From: MWCR01 sp041661725
Lineage (GTDB): Bacteria; Patescibacteriota; Patescibacteriia; 2-12-FULL-60-25
Assembly (NCBI GenBank): GCA_041661725.1
Contig: JBAZTX010000001.1
Span: forward strand, 124,001-188,000
DNA length: 64,000 nt
Direction of reading: 5' to 3'
Both the position numbers and the translations under genes were made by a program. Below the pieces are notes generated by a model. It did no database searches. It was not told the DNA's origin and worked only from the letters and a program-made list of their open reading frames with translations. Below, piece after piece: positions 7,585 to 14,868 of the stretch (positions are counted from its first letter, which is position 1; the number at the start of each line of letters is the position of its first letter).

Positions 7585-10500
7585 TCAGTCGATGTCTGAG
7601 TAGTCATCGTCTGAAGCAGATTCGACGAGCGGTTCCGTTGCTTTGCACCACTCGTACGCATTCTGGAACATGCGCATCCATGGAGATGCTTGCAGCACCT
7701 TCATGAATTCCGGCACGTAGTGCCACTGCCACATCCAGAAAGCTCGTTCCGGGTGAGGCATCATGGCGAGGTGTCTACCCGACGGGTCGCACAAGGCGGT
7801 GATTCCGCCCGGTGAGCCGTTTGGGTTGAACGGATAGAGCTCGGTCGGGTTGCCGATGTCGTCGACGTAGACGATCGGTGCGAGTGATTGCTTGCATTTT
7901 TTCAACATCACCGGGTCCGGGCAAAAGAGTCTGCCTTCGCCGTGTGCGACGGGTATGCCCAGGATGGAACCCCCCATACCTTTGAGCATCATCGCCCGAC
8001 TGTTTTCGATGCGCACCATCGCCCAGCGCGACTCGAATCGGCCTGAGGCGTTGTGCATAAAACGCGGCTGCAGCCTGTCGCCGATGTCTCGCCAGGGCAC
8101 AATGCCGAGAAGCGTCATCAGCTGACAACCGTTGCACACGCCGAGTGAGAATGTGTCGTCGCGGTTGTAGAAGCACTCGAACATCTCCTTCAACTTGAGA
8201 TTGAAGCGGATTGTTCCGGCCCATCCCTTGGCACTGTCGAGCGCGTCGGCATACGAGAACCCGCCGACAAAGGCGATGCCGCGGAAATCGTCGAGCATAT
8301 CCGGGTCGCCTTCCAGCATATCGGTCATCGTCACGTCCCAGACTTCGAATCCCGCAAGATGGAAAGCTGTGGCCATCTCGCGATCGCCGTTGCTCCCCTC
8401 TTCGCGAATGATCGCGACTTTGGGATGGTAGTCCATCGAGTCGTACGACGGTGAAGTCGTAGGATTGAACGTCAGGCGGTAAGCCGGAGTTTGCGTGTGA
8501 ATCCGGCGTGTTTCGATCTGCGCCAAAGCGCATTCCGGATTCATCTGACGTTTCTCGAGTTCGTCGCTCGTCTGCTCCCACCAATCGCGAAGCTGCGAAG
8601 TCGAAACGTTGAGGATGACTTCGTCGGCGGAGTTCTTGACCGCCATTTCACGCTTGCTCGTCGTTTTGCCAATGCGCGTGTACTTGATGTTATCAAAGCT
8701 CGCCAGAGTCATCTGATACTCCAGACGCATCAGGTCGCGCTCGAAGCATTCAATGACCATGCCGAACTCTTCGTTGAACAGCCATGAGACAGGGTCGACG
8801 TTGACCGGTATGGTCAGTTCGCATCCGCAACCTGCGGACATAATCATCTCAGAGACTGTTGTTATCAACCCGCCGTCGCTGCGATCGTGGTATGCCCGGA
8901 TGAGACCGCAGCACAGCAGCTGTTGTTCGGCGCTGAATGCCTGCACGAGCTTGTCGGCTTCTTCAATATCCGGCGACTCGTTACCAATCTGCCCGAGGGC
9001 CTGTGCCAAGGCGGAGCCGCCCAAGCGCATCTTATCGTTCAAGTGGATGAGCAACAGCACGCTGTGTCCCGGGTACTTGATGTCCGGCGTTGCAACGAGC
9101 GTAGCGTCTTGCATTGCTGCGTAAAGCGACACCACGATTTGTCCCGGTGCTTTGACGGTTTCTTCGCCGACTTTGGCTGCCATCGAGAGACTGTCCTTGC
9201 CGCCGTCGATTGCGATTCCGATTTCCGTCATGAAGTTGCTCATCGCACTGACCGCGTCGTACAGGCTGGCAATCTCGCCCGGCTGTTTGGCCGCCCACAT
9301 TTCGTTGGCTGAACACTTTGTATTCCAGAGTCCGCCGTTGATGTAAGCGGCTGCCAAGTTAGTGACAGCCTCGGCCACCGCCATGCGAGCTCCGGCCTCC
9401 CTGTTAACCAATATCTTGATGGGCTGTTCGCCGATGGCCGTCGCCGCGCCGTGCGGCTCGGGAGAAAGTGTGTTGCCGGCGATAATTGCGACGTCGCAAA
9501 CCGGCAGTTGGAACGGTCCGCAGCACTGTTGTTGCGCAATGAGCCCTGTCACGCTTCGGTCAACCTTGTGGACGAGAAAACCTTTGGAGCCGACGGAGAG
9601 TTGCTGAAAGGTCATCTTCGTCAGCTCTTCCAACGTCACACCCCGCGGAATGCTCAATGACTCCAGTTTGTACTTCGGTCGATCAGCTGCAAATACCTTC
9701 TGCGGCAGCTTGCCGAGGATTCGAGCCAACTCCAAGTCGACAGGCGTGCTGTCGTCTTGCGCATCGTGGAGCACGATTCTGCCGTCGCCGGTGATTTCGC
9801 CCAGCACTTCGCAGTTGACGCGTTCGCGTCTGCAGATCGCCTGAAACATCTCCAGATTCTCCGGACGGATGAGCAGGCCGTTGCGTTCCTGGTATTCGGC
9901 CAGCCAAAGTTCCACGACAGACATGGTCTTGTCGCCGCATGTGATGCGGCGAATCTCGACGTTGCCGCCTGCAGGATTGATGAGCTCGGTTAACACATTG
10001 CACGGCCCGCCTGCGCCCTGGTCGTGGATGCTCTCGATGGGATTGTTCGCGCACATTTCGATACAGGCGCGAATGACGCGATCTCCTTTGCGTCCCATCT
10101 CGGCATCGCCGCGCTGTACTGCGTTGAAGTCGAGTTCAACTGTGTTCGCGCCTTGGATCATGGAAGAGGCGGAACCACCGCCCATACCGATTCTGTAAGC
10201 GGGTCCGCCAATTTGGACGATTAGCATCCCCGCTTCGGGTGCGTGCTTCTCGCAGTGCATCGTGAGCATTATGCCCAGTCCGCCTGTAAACAAGATGGGC
10301 TTGAGCCAGGCGCGGCGCTCTTTGCCGCCGTAGACACGAAGGTCAAAGCTGCGGCAAAAGCCCGTTATGACAGGTTCGCCGAACTTGTTGCCGTAGTCCG
10401 AGGCGCCGTTGCTGCCTTGAATTAGGATGTCGAGAGGACTGGCTAACGTCACAGGATAGACGAACGAGTTGTCGCTGCCCGGAATCCGGTAATCTCCGAG

Positions 10501-11454
10501 ATCTAGTCCGGCAACACAGTAGCCCGTTGTCGCAGAGCAGACCAAGCCGCCGCGTCCCGTCGCTTGCACGTCGCGGATCCTACCGCCGGTTCCTGTCTCC
10601 GCGCCGGGGAATGGCGCAACTCCGGTTGGAAAGTTGTGAGTCTCCGCGGTGAACAGAACGCAGTATTTGCCCTTATAAGCAGTAAAGGCGCACATCTCAC
10701 CGGGATTCTGTGGAGCTAAAATTGATTGCTCCCAGCCTTCGATCGCGCTGGAGTTGTCGTGGAAGGCTATTACGGATCCGTCCGAGTGCGCATTGAGCGG
10801 CGCTTTTACCAACTCAAACAACGTGTGCGGCATAACTTCGCCGTTGATAACGATCTCGGCGTTGAATACGCCGTGCCGGCAGTGTTCCGAATTCGCGACG
10901 CCGATCTGCATCACCTCGACGTTCGTCGGGTTTCTGCCCATACAATCCGCAAACAGCTCGTGGCAATAGTCGATGTCAGCTTCGTCCATGGCAAGACCGA
11001 GCTCTTTGTTGTAACGGCGCAGCGCGTCCAGCCCTTCTTCGAGCAGCGGGATAGCGAAGACCTCGTCGGGCTTCGCGGCCATCTCATAGCTTTTGAGAGT
11101 AACCGGATAGACCATCTCGGTCATGCGGTCGTGAGCCGGAATTTCTTCCGAGATCAACACGCGCGAGTGCTCGAGGCGCGTCACGGAATGCAGTCCGATG
11201 CTGTGGCAGATGGCGACTGCGTTGGTGGAGAAAGGCGTCGCAAAGTTCAGCCTGGGGCCGACTTCCCTCACTCTCCCCTTGTTTGCGAGCCAACTGTCGG
11301 CTCGCAGTCTGTCCTGTTCGTACGTCTCGGCCAGCAGCCAACGCAGAGTTGCATACTCCGCGTCGTTCATCGGCTTGTTGCATTCAACGTAGAAACAGGT
11401 TTCGGTCGTCTCACTCGTCTTCCGATACAGGCGGTACAGTACGTTGTCTTTCAT
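7585..11454 (-). CDS. purL: phosphoribosylformylglycinamidine synthase, single-chain type
   Basis: Catalyses the ATP- and glutamine-dependent conversion of FGAR to FGAM, step four of de novo purine synthesis. At 1289 aa it is the large fused form known from gammaproteobacteria and eukaryotes (about 1295 aa in E. coli): PurS-like N-terminus, linker, two AIRS-like halves (TAETHNFPTGVAPFPGAETG in the first) and a C-terminal class I glutaminase. The glutaminase nucleophile is in GVCNGCQLM (about Cys1107) and the His/Glu pair in MPHPERAF (about 1234/1236). A strong AGGGAGG precedes the ATG, with a canonical promoter and a terminator. The gene is clearly GC-richer than its neighbours and no other purine gene is present here, so transfer is likely. 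Confidence 0.95.
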   Translation of the reverse strand: MKDNVLYRLYRKTSETTETCFYVECNKPMNDAEYATLRWLLAETYEQDRLRADSWLANKGRVREVGPRLNFATPFSTNAVAICHSIGLHSVTRLEHSRVLISEEIPAHDRMTEMVYPVTLKSYEMAAKPDEVFAIPLLEEGLDALRRYNKELGLAMDEADIDYCHELFADCMGRNPTNVEVMQIGVANSEHCRHGVFNAEIVINGEVMPHTLFELVKAPLNAHSDGSVIAFHDNSSAIEGWEQSILAPQNPGEMCAFTAYKGKYCVLFTAETHNFPTGVAPFPGAETGTGGRIRDVQATGRGGLVCSATTGYCVAGLDLGDYRIPGSDNSFVYPVTLASPLDILIQGSNGASDYGNKFGEPVITGFCRSFDLRVYGGKERRAWLKPILFTGGLGIMLTMHCEKHAPEAGMLIVQIGGPAYRIGMGGGSASSMIQGANTVELDFNAVQRGDAEMGRKGDRVIRACIEMCANNPIESIHDQGAGGPCNVLTELINPAGGNVEIRRITCGDKTMSVVELWLAEYQERNGLLIRPENLEMFQAICRRERVNCEVLGEITGDGRIVLHDAQDDSTPVDLELARILGKLPQKVFAADRPKYKLESLSIPRGVTLEELTKMTFQQLSVGSKGFLVHKVDRSVTGLIAQQQCCGPFQLPVCDVAIIAGNTLSPEPHGAATAIGEQPIKILVNREAGARMAVAEAVTNLAAAYINGGLWNTKCSANEMWAAKQPGEIASLYDAVSAMSNFMTEIGIAIDGGKDSLSMAAKVGEETVKAPGQIVVSLYAAMQDATLVATPDIKYPGHSVLLLIHLNDKMRLGGSALAQALGQIGNESPDIEEADKLVQAFSAEQQLLCCGLIRAYHDRSDGGLITTVSEMIMSAGCGCELTIPVNVDPVSWLFNEEFGMVIECFERDLMRLEYQMTLASFDNIKYTRIGKTTSKREMAVKNSADEVILNVSTSQLRDWWEQTSDELEKRQMNPECALAQIETRRIHTQTPAYRLTFNPTTSPSYDSMDYHPKVAIIREEGSNGDREMATAFHLAGFEVWDVTMTDMLEGDPDMLDDFRGIAFVGGFSYADALDSAKGWAGTIRFNLKLKEMFECFYNRDDTFSLGVCNGCQLMTLLGIVPWRDIGDRLQPRFMHNASGRFESRWAMVRIENSRAMMLKGMGGSILGIPVAHGEGRLFCPDPVMLKKCKQSLAPIVYVDDIGNPTELYPFNPNGSPGGITALCDPSGRHLAMMPHPERAFWMWQWHYVPEFMKVLQASPWMRMFQNAYEWCKATEPLVESASDDDYSDID

Positions 11455-11472
11455 GACGAACCTCCCTGATTA

Positions 11473-11532
11473 CGCGGCTGTTACCGCGCAGTGTCTCAAA
11501 ATGTCAAAGTGTCAACACGTCTAAAATAGACG
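11473..11532 (-). promoter_or_regulatory. structured 5' leader of purL
   Basis: The purL leader contains two hairpins in the transcript: CGTCT-atttt-AGACG (11518-11532), starting a few bases after the predicted start site, and CGCGG-TAACAG-CCGCG (11473-11488), just before the AGGGAGG ribosome site. They could stabilise the mRNA or modulate ribosome access. No match to the known purine riboswitch core was seen. Confidence 0.45.
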
Positions 11533-11544
11533 CATCACGGCAAA

Positions 11545-11573
11545 AGAGTATGTTTTTGCGCGTTGAATGTCAA
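11545..11573 (-). promoter_or_regulatory. sigma-70 promoter of purL
   Basis: On the minus strand TTGACA (11568-11573), a 17-bp spacer and TACTCT (11545-11550). Predicted start near 11538, giving an 83-nt leader. Confidence 0.7.
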
Positions 11574-11582
11574 ACCTGACGT

Positions 11583-12068
11583 CTATTCATAAATGCCGCT
11601 CTTCTTGAGATGCTTTGGGAGCTCAAAGATAAAATAGGCCAGCGCAACAAGGTCGATGACCAGGGCGAAGTAAGTAAACCAAGAAAAGCGCACGAAACTG
11701 TGATACGCGCCATAAAGAGCTATTAAAGAAAAAAACACGATGCCCAGCTCGCGTACGAATTTATATCTTAACCAAATAGCGGCTGCTAAAATCATTTTGG
11801 TTAAGCCCAACGCAATGACTATCGTTCCAAAAGTCGCGGTTGACCGTGTGACGTTAAAATGCGAGATGATCCAGTTTGCTAACAGGTCTTGCGGATCCTC
11901 CATCAATTCATTGGTAACCAATCTGTAGGAATAAAAAATAAAAATACCTAAAAGTGTTTCCAAAAATCCCCAGATGGCTTTATAGAACACGATCAAAACC
12001 AAACCCAATGGGCGATCAAAATAATGCCGTCCCGAGTCTTTTTTGTTTGCAATAAGCTTGTCGGACAT
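11583..12068 (-). CDS. DUF2127-family membrane protein
   Basis: A 161-aa integral membrane protein with four hydrophobic helices, at roughly residues 22-46, 78-98, 105-123 and 128-147. The pattern RPLGLVLIVFYKAIWGFLE at the first helix and LGLTKMILAAAIWLRYKFVRELG further on fits the DUF2127 family, whose function is unknown; shorter tags LGLTKMILAAAIWLRYK suffice to find it. No membrane partner is encoded nearby. The start ATG follows no clear ribosome site, as for many native genes here. It follows the cold-shock gene on the same strand, 80 bp apart, with a terminator between. Confidence 0.75.
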   Translation of the reverse strand: MSDKLIANKKDSGRHYFDRPLGLVLIVFYKAIWGFLETLLGIFIFYSYRLVTNELMEDPQDLLANWIISHFNVTRSTATFGTIVIALGLTKMILAAAIWLRYKFVRELGIVFFSLIALYGAYHSFVRFSWFTYFALVIDLVALAYFIFELPKHLKKSGIYE

Positions 12069-12100
12069 GCATGTAGATTACCATGAAAATTGGAATAAAG

Positions 12101-12130
12101 AAAAAACAAAATCCCCGCCTTGCGACGAGG
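12101..12130 (-). terminator. probable terminator of the cold-shock gene
   Basis: Minus strand CCTCG, 8-nt loop, CGGGG (one G-T pair), followed by ATTTTGTTTTTT. Confidence 0.5.
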
Positions 12131-12149
12131 ACTTGTCGATTGTTTTCAC

Positions 12150-12347
12150 TTAGGCGCGCTGTACGTTGATGGCGCGAGGACCTTTGTCGGATTGCTCCTT
12201 CTCAAAGGTCACGGCATCTCCGGGTTGGAGTTCTTGGAAGCTAACTCCGACGAGCGATGTGCTGTGGAAAAACAAGTCTTTGTCTTGACCTTCCTCGGAA
12301 ATGAAACCGAAGTTCTTGTCAGTCAAGGTTTTGATTGTTCCCTGCAT
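12150..12347 (-). CDS. cold-shock domain protein (CspA family)
   Basis: A 65-aa single cold-shock domain, an OB fold that binds single-stranded RNA/DNA and acts as an RNA chaperone. RNP1 is KNFGFIS and RNP2 DLFFHST; both aromatic clusters are intact. The start at 12347 (MQGTIKTLTDKNFGF) is chosen because the family begins exactly here; an in-frame ATG 30 bp upstream would add ten unusual residues. A terminator follows. Family length is 65-70 aa, so the gene is complete. Confidence 0.92.
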   Translation of the reverse strand: MQGTIKTLTDKNFGFISEEGQDKDLFFHSTSLVGVSFQELQPGDAVTFEKEQSDKGPRAINVQRA

Positions 12348-12482
12348 AATTTTGTGCTTATGATGAATTAACGGCAAATAACGGCTATTTGCGTAAATTC
12401 GACTACTTCTTACGCCAAGGCTCTTTTTGCTTTCAATAGGTTACACTGTATCCGGAAATATGCCAAGAGGGGGTCGAAAGGG

Positions 12483-12530
12483 CGTACATCACGTACATCG
12501 CGTGCATAACGTACATGGCGTACATCGCGT
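12483..12530. repeat. 9-bp tandem repeat array
   Basis: Five consecutive 9-bp units of the form CGTACATNN (CGTACATCA, CGTACATCG, CGTGCATAA, CGTACATGG, CGTACATCG) plus a partial CGT. It sits 7 bp past the stop of the zinc-ribbon gene. A related 7-bp array, CGTACCA, lies inside pgi at 49418. Confidence 0.85.
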
Positions 12531-12537
12531 TTGGGGA

Positions 12538-13065
12538 TTAGACCTTCGCTTTTGCTTTTTTGACAGCTTTCTTCTTTTTGTCAGCGGACTTCTTTTCGAC
12601 GATTTCCTCAATGATTTCCATGCCATCTATCTCCTTTTCGTCTTTGGAGACGTCTGTCGGAAGCACGGTTGAGAGGGCTTTTAAGATATTGTCGAGCTTT
12701 GTGTTTGCAACTTTGATCTGCTCTTTGAGATACAGGATTTCCTTGCTGTCTTGAGAGTTGCTGCCGCCTCCGTAAGATTGTTTCGGAGCGTCGCTGTTAA
12801 ATGACGGTCTGCGTTCGCCGGCTCCTTCAAAACGACGCGGGCTAGGATTCTCATCCCTGCGGAAACAGTCGTTACAAAAAACCGGTTTGCTGCCGTTCGG
12901 TTTGAAAGGCACCTCACATGAATTACCGCATTCGCTGCATGTTGCACGGAACATTGCAGGTCTGCCGCCGTCTCGGCCGCCTGAGCCGCGGTCCCAAGGA
13001 CCTCTGCTGCCTCCGCCGCCGCCTTGTCTGCCGCCGAAACCTCCCCCACGATTAGAATTGAACAT
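12538..13065 (-). CDS. CxxC zinc-ribbon protein with RGG-like head and basic tail
   Basis: A 175-aa protein of three parts. Residues 1-36 are glycine/arginine-rich (GGGFGGRQGGGGGSRGP), like RGG RNA-binding tails. Residues 38-70 hold a zinc ribbon with CSECG...CNDCF, a module I associate with CPR genomes. Residues 105-140 form a short coiled coil (EILYLKEQIKVANTKLDNIL), and the C-terminus is very lysine-rich. Nucleic-acid binding, perhaps ribosome or RNA association, is inferred from this composition. No catalytic motif is visible. The gene stands alone between a 9-bp tandem array and a gap of 173 bp. Confidence 0.75.
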   Translation of the reverse strand: MFNSNRGGGFGGRQGGGGGSRGPWDRGSGGRDGGRPAMFRATCSECGNSCEVPFKPNGSKPVFCNDCFRRDENPSPRRFEGAGERRPSFNSDAPKQSYGGGSNSQDSKEILYLKEQIKVANTKLDNILKALSTVLPTDVSKDEKEIDGMEIIEEIVEKKSADKKKKAVKKAKAKV

Positions 13066-13187
13066 ATTTCGCTGTGTTGACTCGTTATTAGTAAGAACTC
13101 AAGTTAAAGGTTAAAGCTCTTTAGAGTTGAAGAAGCATAGCGCATTTTAAGAAATAAAGCAAGGGGTTGAGATGTTGTCGATCAAAA

Positions 13188-13225
13188 TAAAAAAAACAGT
13201 CCCCCGAAATAGAGAGACTGTTTTT
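13188..13225 (-). terminator. terminator of the 13239-13532 gene
   Basis: Minus strand AAACAGTC, a 14-nt loop, GACTGTTT, then a continuing T run. Confidence 0.75.
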
Positions 13226-13238
13226 AACCCGGACTGGG

Positions 13239-13532
13239 TTATTGCAGTAGTCCTGCCAAGTGCAAGAGATACAGGAAGAAACCGGTTGAAACAATAAATA
13301 TTGCCCAGCCAAGGCTTAATCCGACAGGAGAGCCCCACTCGTCCCATTTTCGTCTTGGATATTTTCGATCCAGCCAGTATCTCTCGTCTGCAGTAAGACT
13401 AAGTTTATCGTCTTCTTTTTGATTCATAAGAAGCGTAATAAAAATTTGAGTTATGCTATCCAATCGGCCTTTTATTTTTTGGATAACTTGGGGCCCTTGA
13501 TTTTTTAAGAAATCGGACTCTTTGTGATGCAT
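13239..13532 (-). CDS. small C-terminally membrane-anchored protein, unknown
   Basis: A 97-aa protein of unknown function. The N-terminal two-thirds are soluble and charged (IKGRLDSITQIFITLLMNQ, then DERYWLDRKYPRRKWDEW); the C-terminal 25 residues form one hydrophobic helix (SLGWAIFIVSTGFFLYLLHL), giving a tail-anchored topology. The ATG at 13532 is preferred; upstream in-frame TTG at 13562 has no ribosome site. A good terminator directly after the stop supports expression. Confidence 0.6.
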   Translation of the reverse strand: MHHKESDFLKNQGPQVIQKIKGRLDSITQIFITLLMNQKEDDKLSLTADERYWLDRKYPRRKWDEWGSPVGLSLGWAIFIVSTGFFLYLLHLAGLLQ

Positions 13533-13609
13533 CCCAAGGGCAGGGCAAAGAGATGATTCCAATTATATTTTACTTATAACATCTTAGCGGTTAAAAACCA
13601 AGACCTTGA

Positions 13610-13882
13610 CTACACCTCATGTTTCGATTCTTTATTAAAGTATTCGGTTAACATTACGTGCAGAGTCTTTTTCCCCTTGTCTGTTTTTAAATAACGTTCT
13701 CTGCGCAACGCATCGTATTTGTTTAAATAAGCTTCATAGAAGATTAGTGCTACAGGCAATCTGTATTTTGTCGCATGAACATCTCCTTGTTGATGGCTAA
13801 GGTATCGTCGTTTTAGATCTTCGGTATACCCAATATATAGTTTGTGATCTTTGATGCTTTTTAGCACGTATGTGTAGTACAT
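13610..13882 (-). CDS. GIY-YIG domain protein (UPF0213/UvrC N-terminal-like)
   Basis: A 90-aa stand-alone GIY-YIG nuclease domain. The family motifs are present: YYTYVLKS at the start (GIY equivalent), YIGYTEDLKRRYLSHQQG (YIG followed by the conserved arginine) and the glutamate in FYEAYLNKYDALRRERYLK. Such small proteins are common in bacteria with small genomes and are thought to cut DNA in repair or with mobile elements; the exact role is unknown. It is separated from tRNA-Asn by a bidirectional terminator. Length is typical for the family. Confidence 0.88.
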   Translation of the reverse strand: MYYTYVLKSIKDHKLYIGYTEDLKRRYLSHQQGDVHATKYRLPVALIFYEAYLNKYDALRRERYLKTDKGKKTLHVMLTEYFNKESKHEV

Positions 13883-13900
13883 ATACTACCCGGTTCCATA

Positions 13901-13935
13901 AAAATACCATCCTGTCAAGAGGATGGTATTTTTTC
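13901..13935. terminator. bidirectional terminator
   Basis: Perfect 13-bp stem AAAATACCATCCT / AGGATGGTATTTT with a 6-nt loop, flanked by A and T runs so that it works in either direction. It separates tRNA-Asn from the GIY-YIG gene on the minus strand. Confidence 0.85.
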
Positions 13936-13975
13936 TCACCGATGCATGACGAAGCTACCTAATCGGATGGCTCCG

Positions 13976-13997
13976 CCATGCACCATATGGTGCATGG
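13976..13997. repeat. 22-bp perfect palindrome abutting tRNA-Asn
   Basis: CCATGCACCATATGGTGCAT plus GG, a perfect palindrome whose last bases encode the tRNA CCA end. The 9-mer ATGGCTCCG flanks it on both sides (13967-13975 and 13995-14003), so part of the tRNA 3' end is duplicated. Confidence 0.8.
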
Positions 13998-14069
13998 CTC
14001 CGGGGGTGGGGTTCGAACCCACGACCAATTGATTAACAGTCAACTGCTCTACCGCTGAGCTACCCCGGA
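13995..14069 (-). tRNA. tRNA-Asn (anticodon GTT), CCA encoded
   Basis: Folds as a standard tRNA: acceptor TCCGGGG / CCCCGGA, discriminator G, D arm AGCTCAGCGGTAGAGC, anticodon loop TGTTAAT context with GTT, T arm GTGGGTTCGAACCCCAC. The CCA is genomically encoded. Confidence 0.95.
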
Positions 14070-14196
14070 ATACTATGAAACGAATATTGAATGTCGTATA
14101 TCCGCTGCTCTGAATGTCGAATGCGACCGTCAGAGCGTGGATAATATAACCAAAATTCGTTTATTTGGCAAGTGGCCAAAAGCGGTCGTTTTTACA

Positions 14197-14225
14197 AAAG
14201 AAAAAGCGACGTTGGAGTACGTCGC
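14197..14225 (-). terminator. terminator of the structured RNA
   Basis: Minus strand GCGACG, 8-nt loop, CGTCGC, then TTTTTCTTTT. Confidence 0.85.
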
Positions 14226-14234
14226 GCGGAGTAG

Positions 14235-14716
14235 TGCACCTTGCAGACATGGTGTTGGGTTGGATGGATGATTCCAGCTACTCGGCCGGCACGCAGAGGA
14301 GAGACCCCTGTTATCGGCTTGCCTTTCACATTATCCGCTACGTTCGCGGATAACACCTACCCATCAGGATACGCGACGCGAAATGCTTCGCTTGCGGCTA
14401 GGTCGCTATGCCGATAGCCACTACCACGCTCCCCAGACCATTCGGTTCTTACCGTACCGTTGATGCAAACCACCTGTTGGACGCGCGTCCTTCTTTGGCA
14501 TGAGCTCGCTTTTTTTGGTTTCCCGCAAGGGCACCTTATTTACGAACTCCGTATGTGGTGGTGGATTTCTGCCGTAGCAGCGCATCAAAGCGTCTTAGTC
14601 TCGGCATAGAGTTTTTTGCTCCATACGCATCAGGTGATTCGGCGCGCACTCTGTCTGTTAGGACTCTTGGCGCGCTTAGCCCTTTTGCTGACGCCGGACT
14701 TTTACAAGGTGCATTC
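14235..14716 (-). ncRNA. ~480-nt structured RNA, candidate divergent RNase P RNA
   Basis: A minus-strand transcript with its own promoter and terminator and no credible protein. The ends pair in a perfect 9-bp helix, TGCACCTTG (14705-14713) with CAAGGTGCA (14235-14243). Internal hairpins are numerous, for example TTATCCGC/GCGGATAA near 14335. Three segments resemble conserved regions of bacterial RNase P RNA and occur in the right order: AAAGTCCGG next to the closing helix (14694-14702), AACAGACAGAG (14649-14659) and CGGTAAGAACCG (14443-14454). The usual 3' conserved block with ACAGAA and CCGGCTTA is not recognisable, so the assignment is uncertain. It lacks the tRNA-like ends and tag frame of tmRNA. 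Confidence 0.5.
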
Positions 14717-14718
14717 AG

Positions 14719-14746
14719 ATGATAACACACTAAAAAATCCGGTCAA
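14719..14746 (-). promoter_or_regulatory. promoter of the structured RNA
   Basis: Minus strand TTGACC (14741-14746), 16-bp spacer, TATCAT (14719-14724); the predicted start falls at the base of the closing helix. Confidence 0.65.
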
Positions 14747-14761
14747 GCCCTGATAGTAATT

Positions 14762-14860
14762 CAAAATTCAAAGAGCAAAATTCAGGTGGCCTCCGGCATA
14801 AGATATATTTAAATATCATGTAGGGATACCAACATTTTGAATTTTGCTCTTTGAATTTTG
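14762..14860. repeat. 23-bp inverted repeat downstream of rpoD
   Basis: Perfect arms at 14762-14784 and 14838-14860, built from the units CAAAATTC and AAGAGC. They enclose 53 bp and lie between the rpoD stop and the RNA promoter, possibly acting as a transcription-end structure. This AT-rich family recurs elsewhere in intergenic DNA. Confidence 0.8.
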
Positions 14861-14868
14861 CTTTATTG

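Noticed and set aside
8491..9312. Several plus-strand frames over purL
   Set aside because: GC-rich third positions of purL keep opposite frames open; no family similarity or start signals.
11473..11532. Purine riboswitch in the purL leader
   Set aside because: Two simple hairpins only; the conserved three-way junction and loop-loop contacts of the purine aptamer are not visible.
12483..12530. CRISPR array
   Set aside because: Units are 9 bp and contiguous with no spacers, and no cas genes are in the window. The same applies to the arrays at 41662 and 49418.
14235..14716. tmRNA
   Set aside because: No tRNA-like 3' end with GGTTCGA and CCA, and no tag reading frame ending in LAA; the closing helix and internal motifs fit RNase P better.
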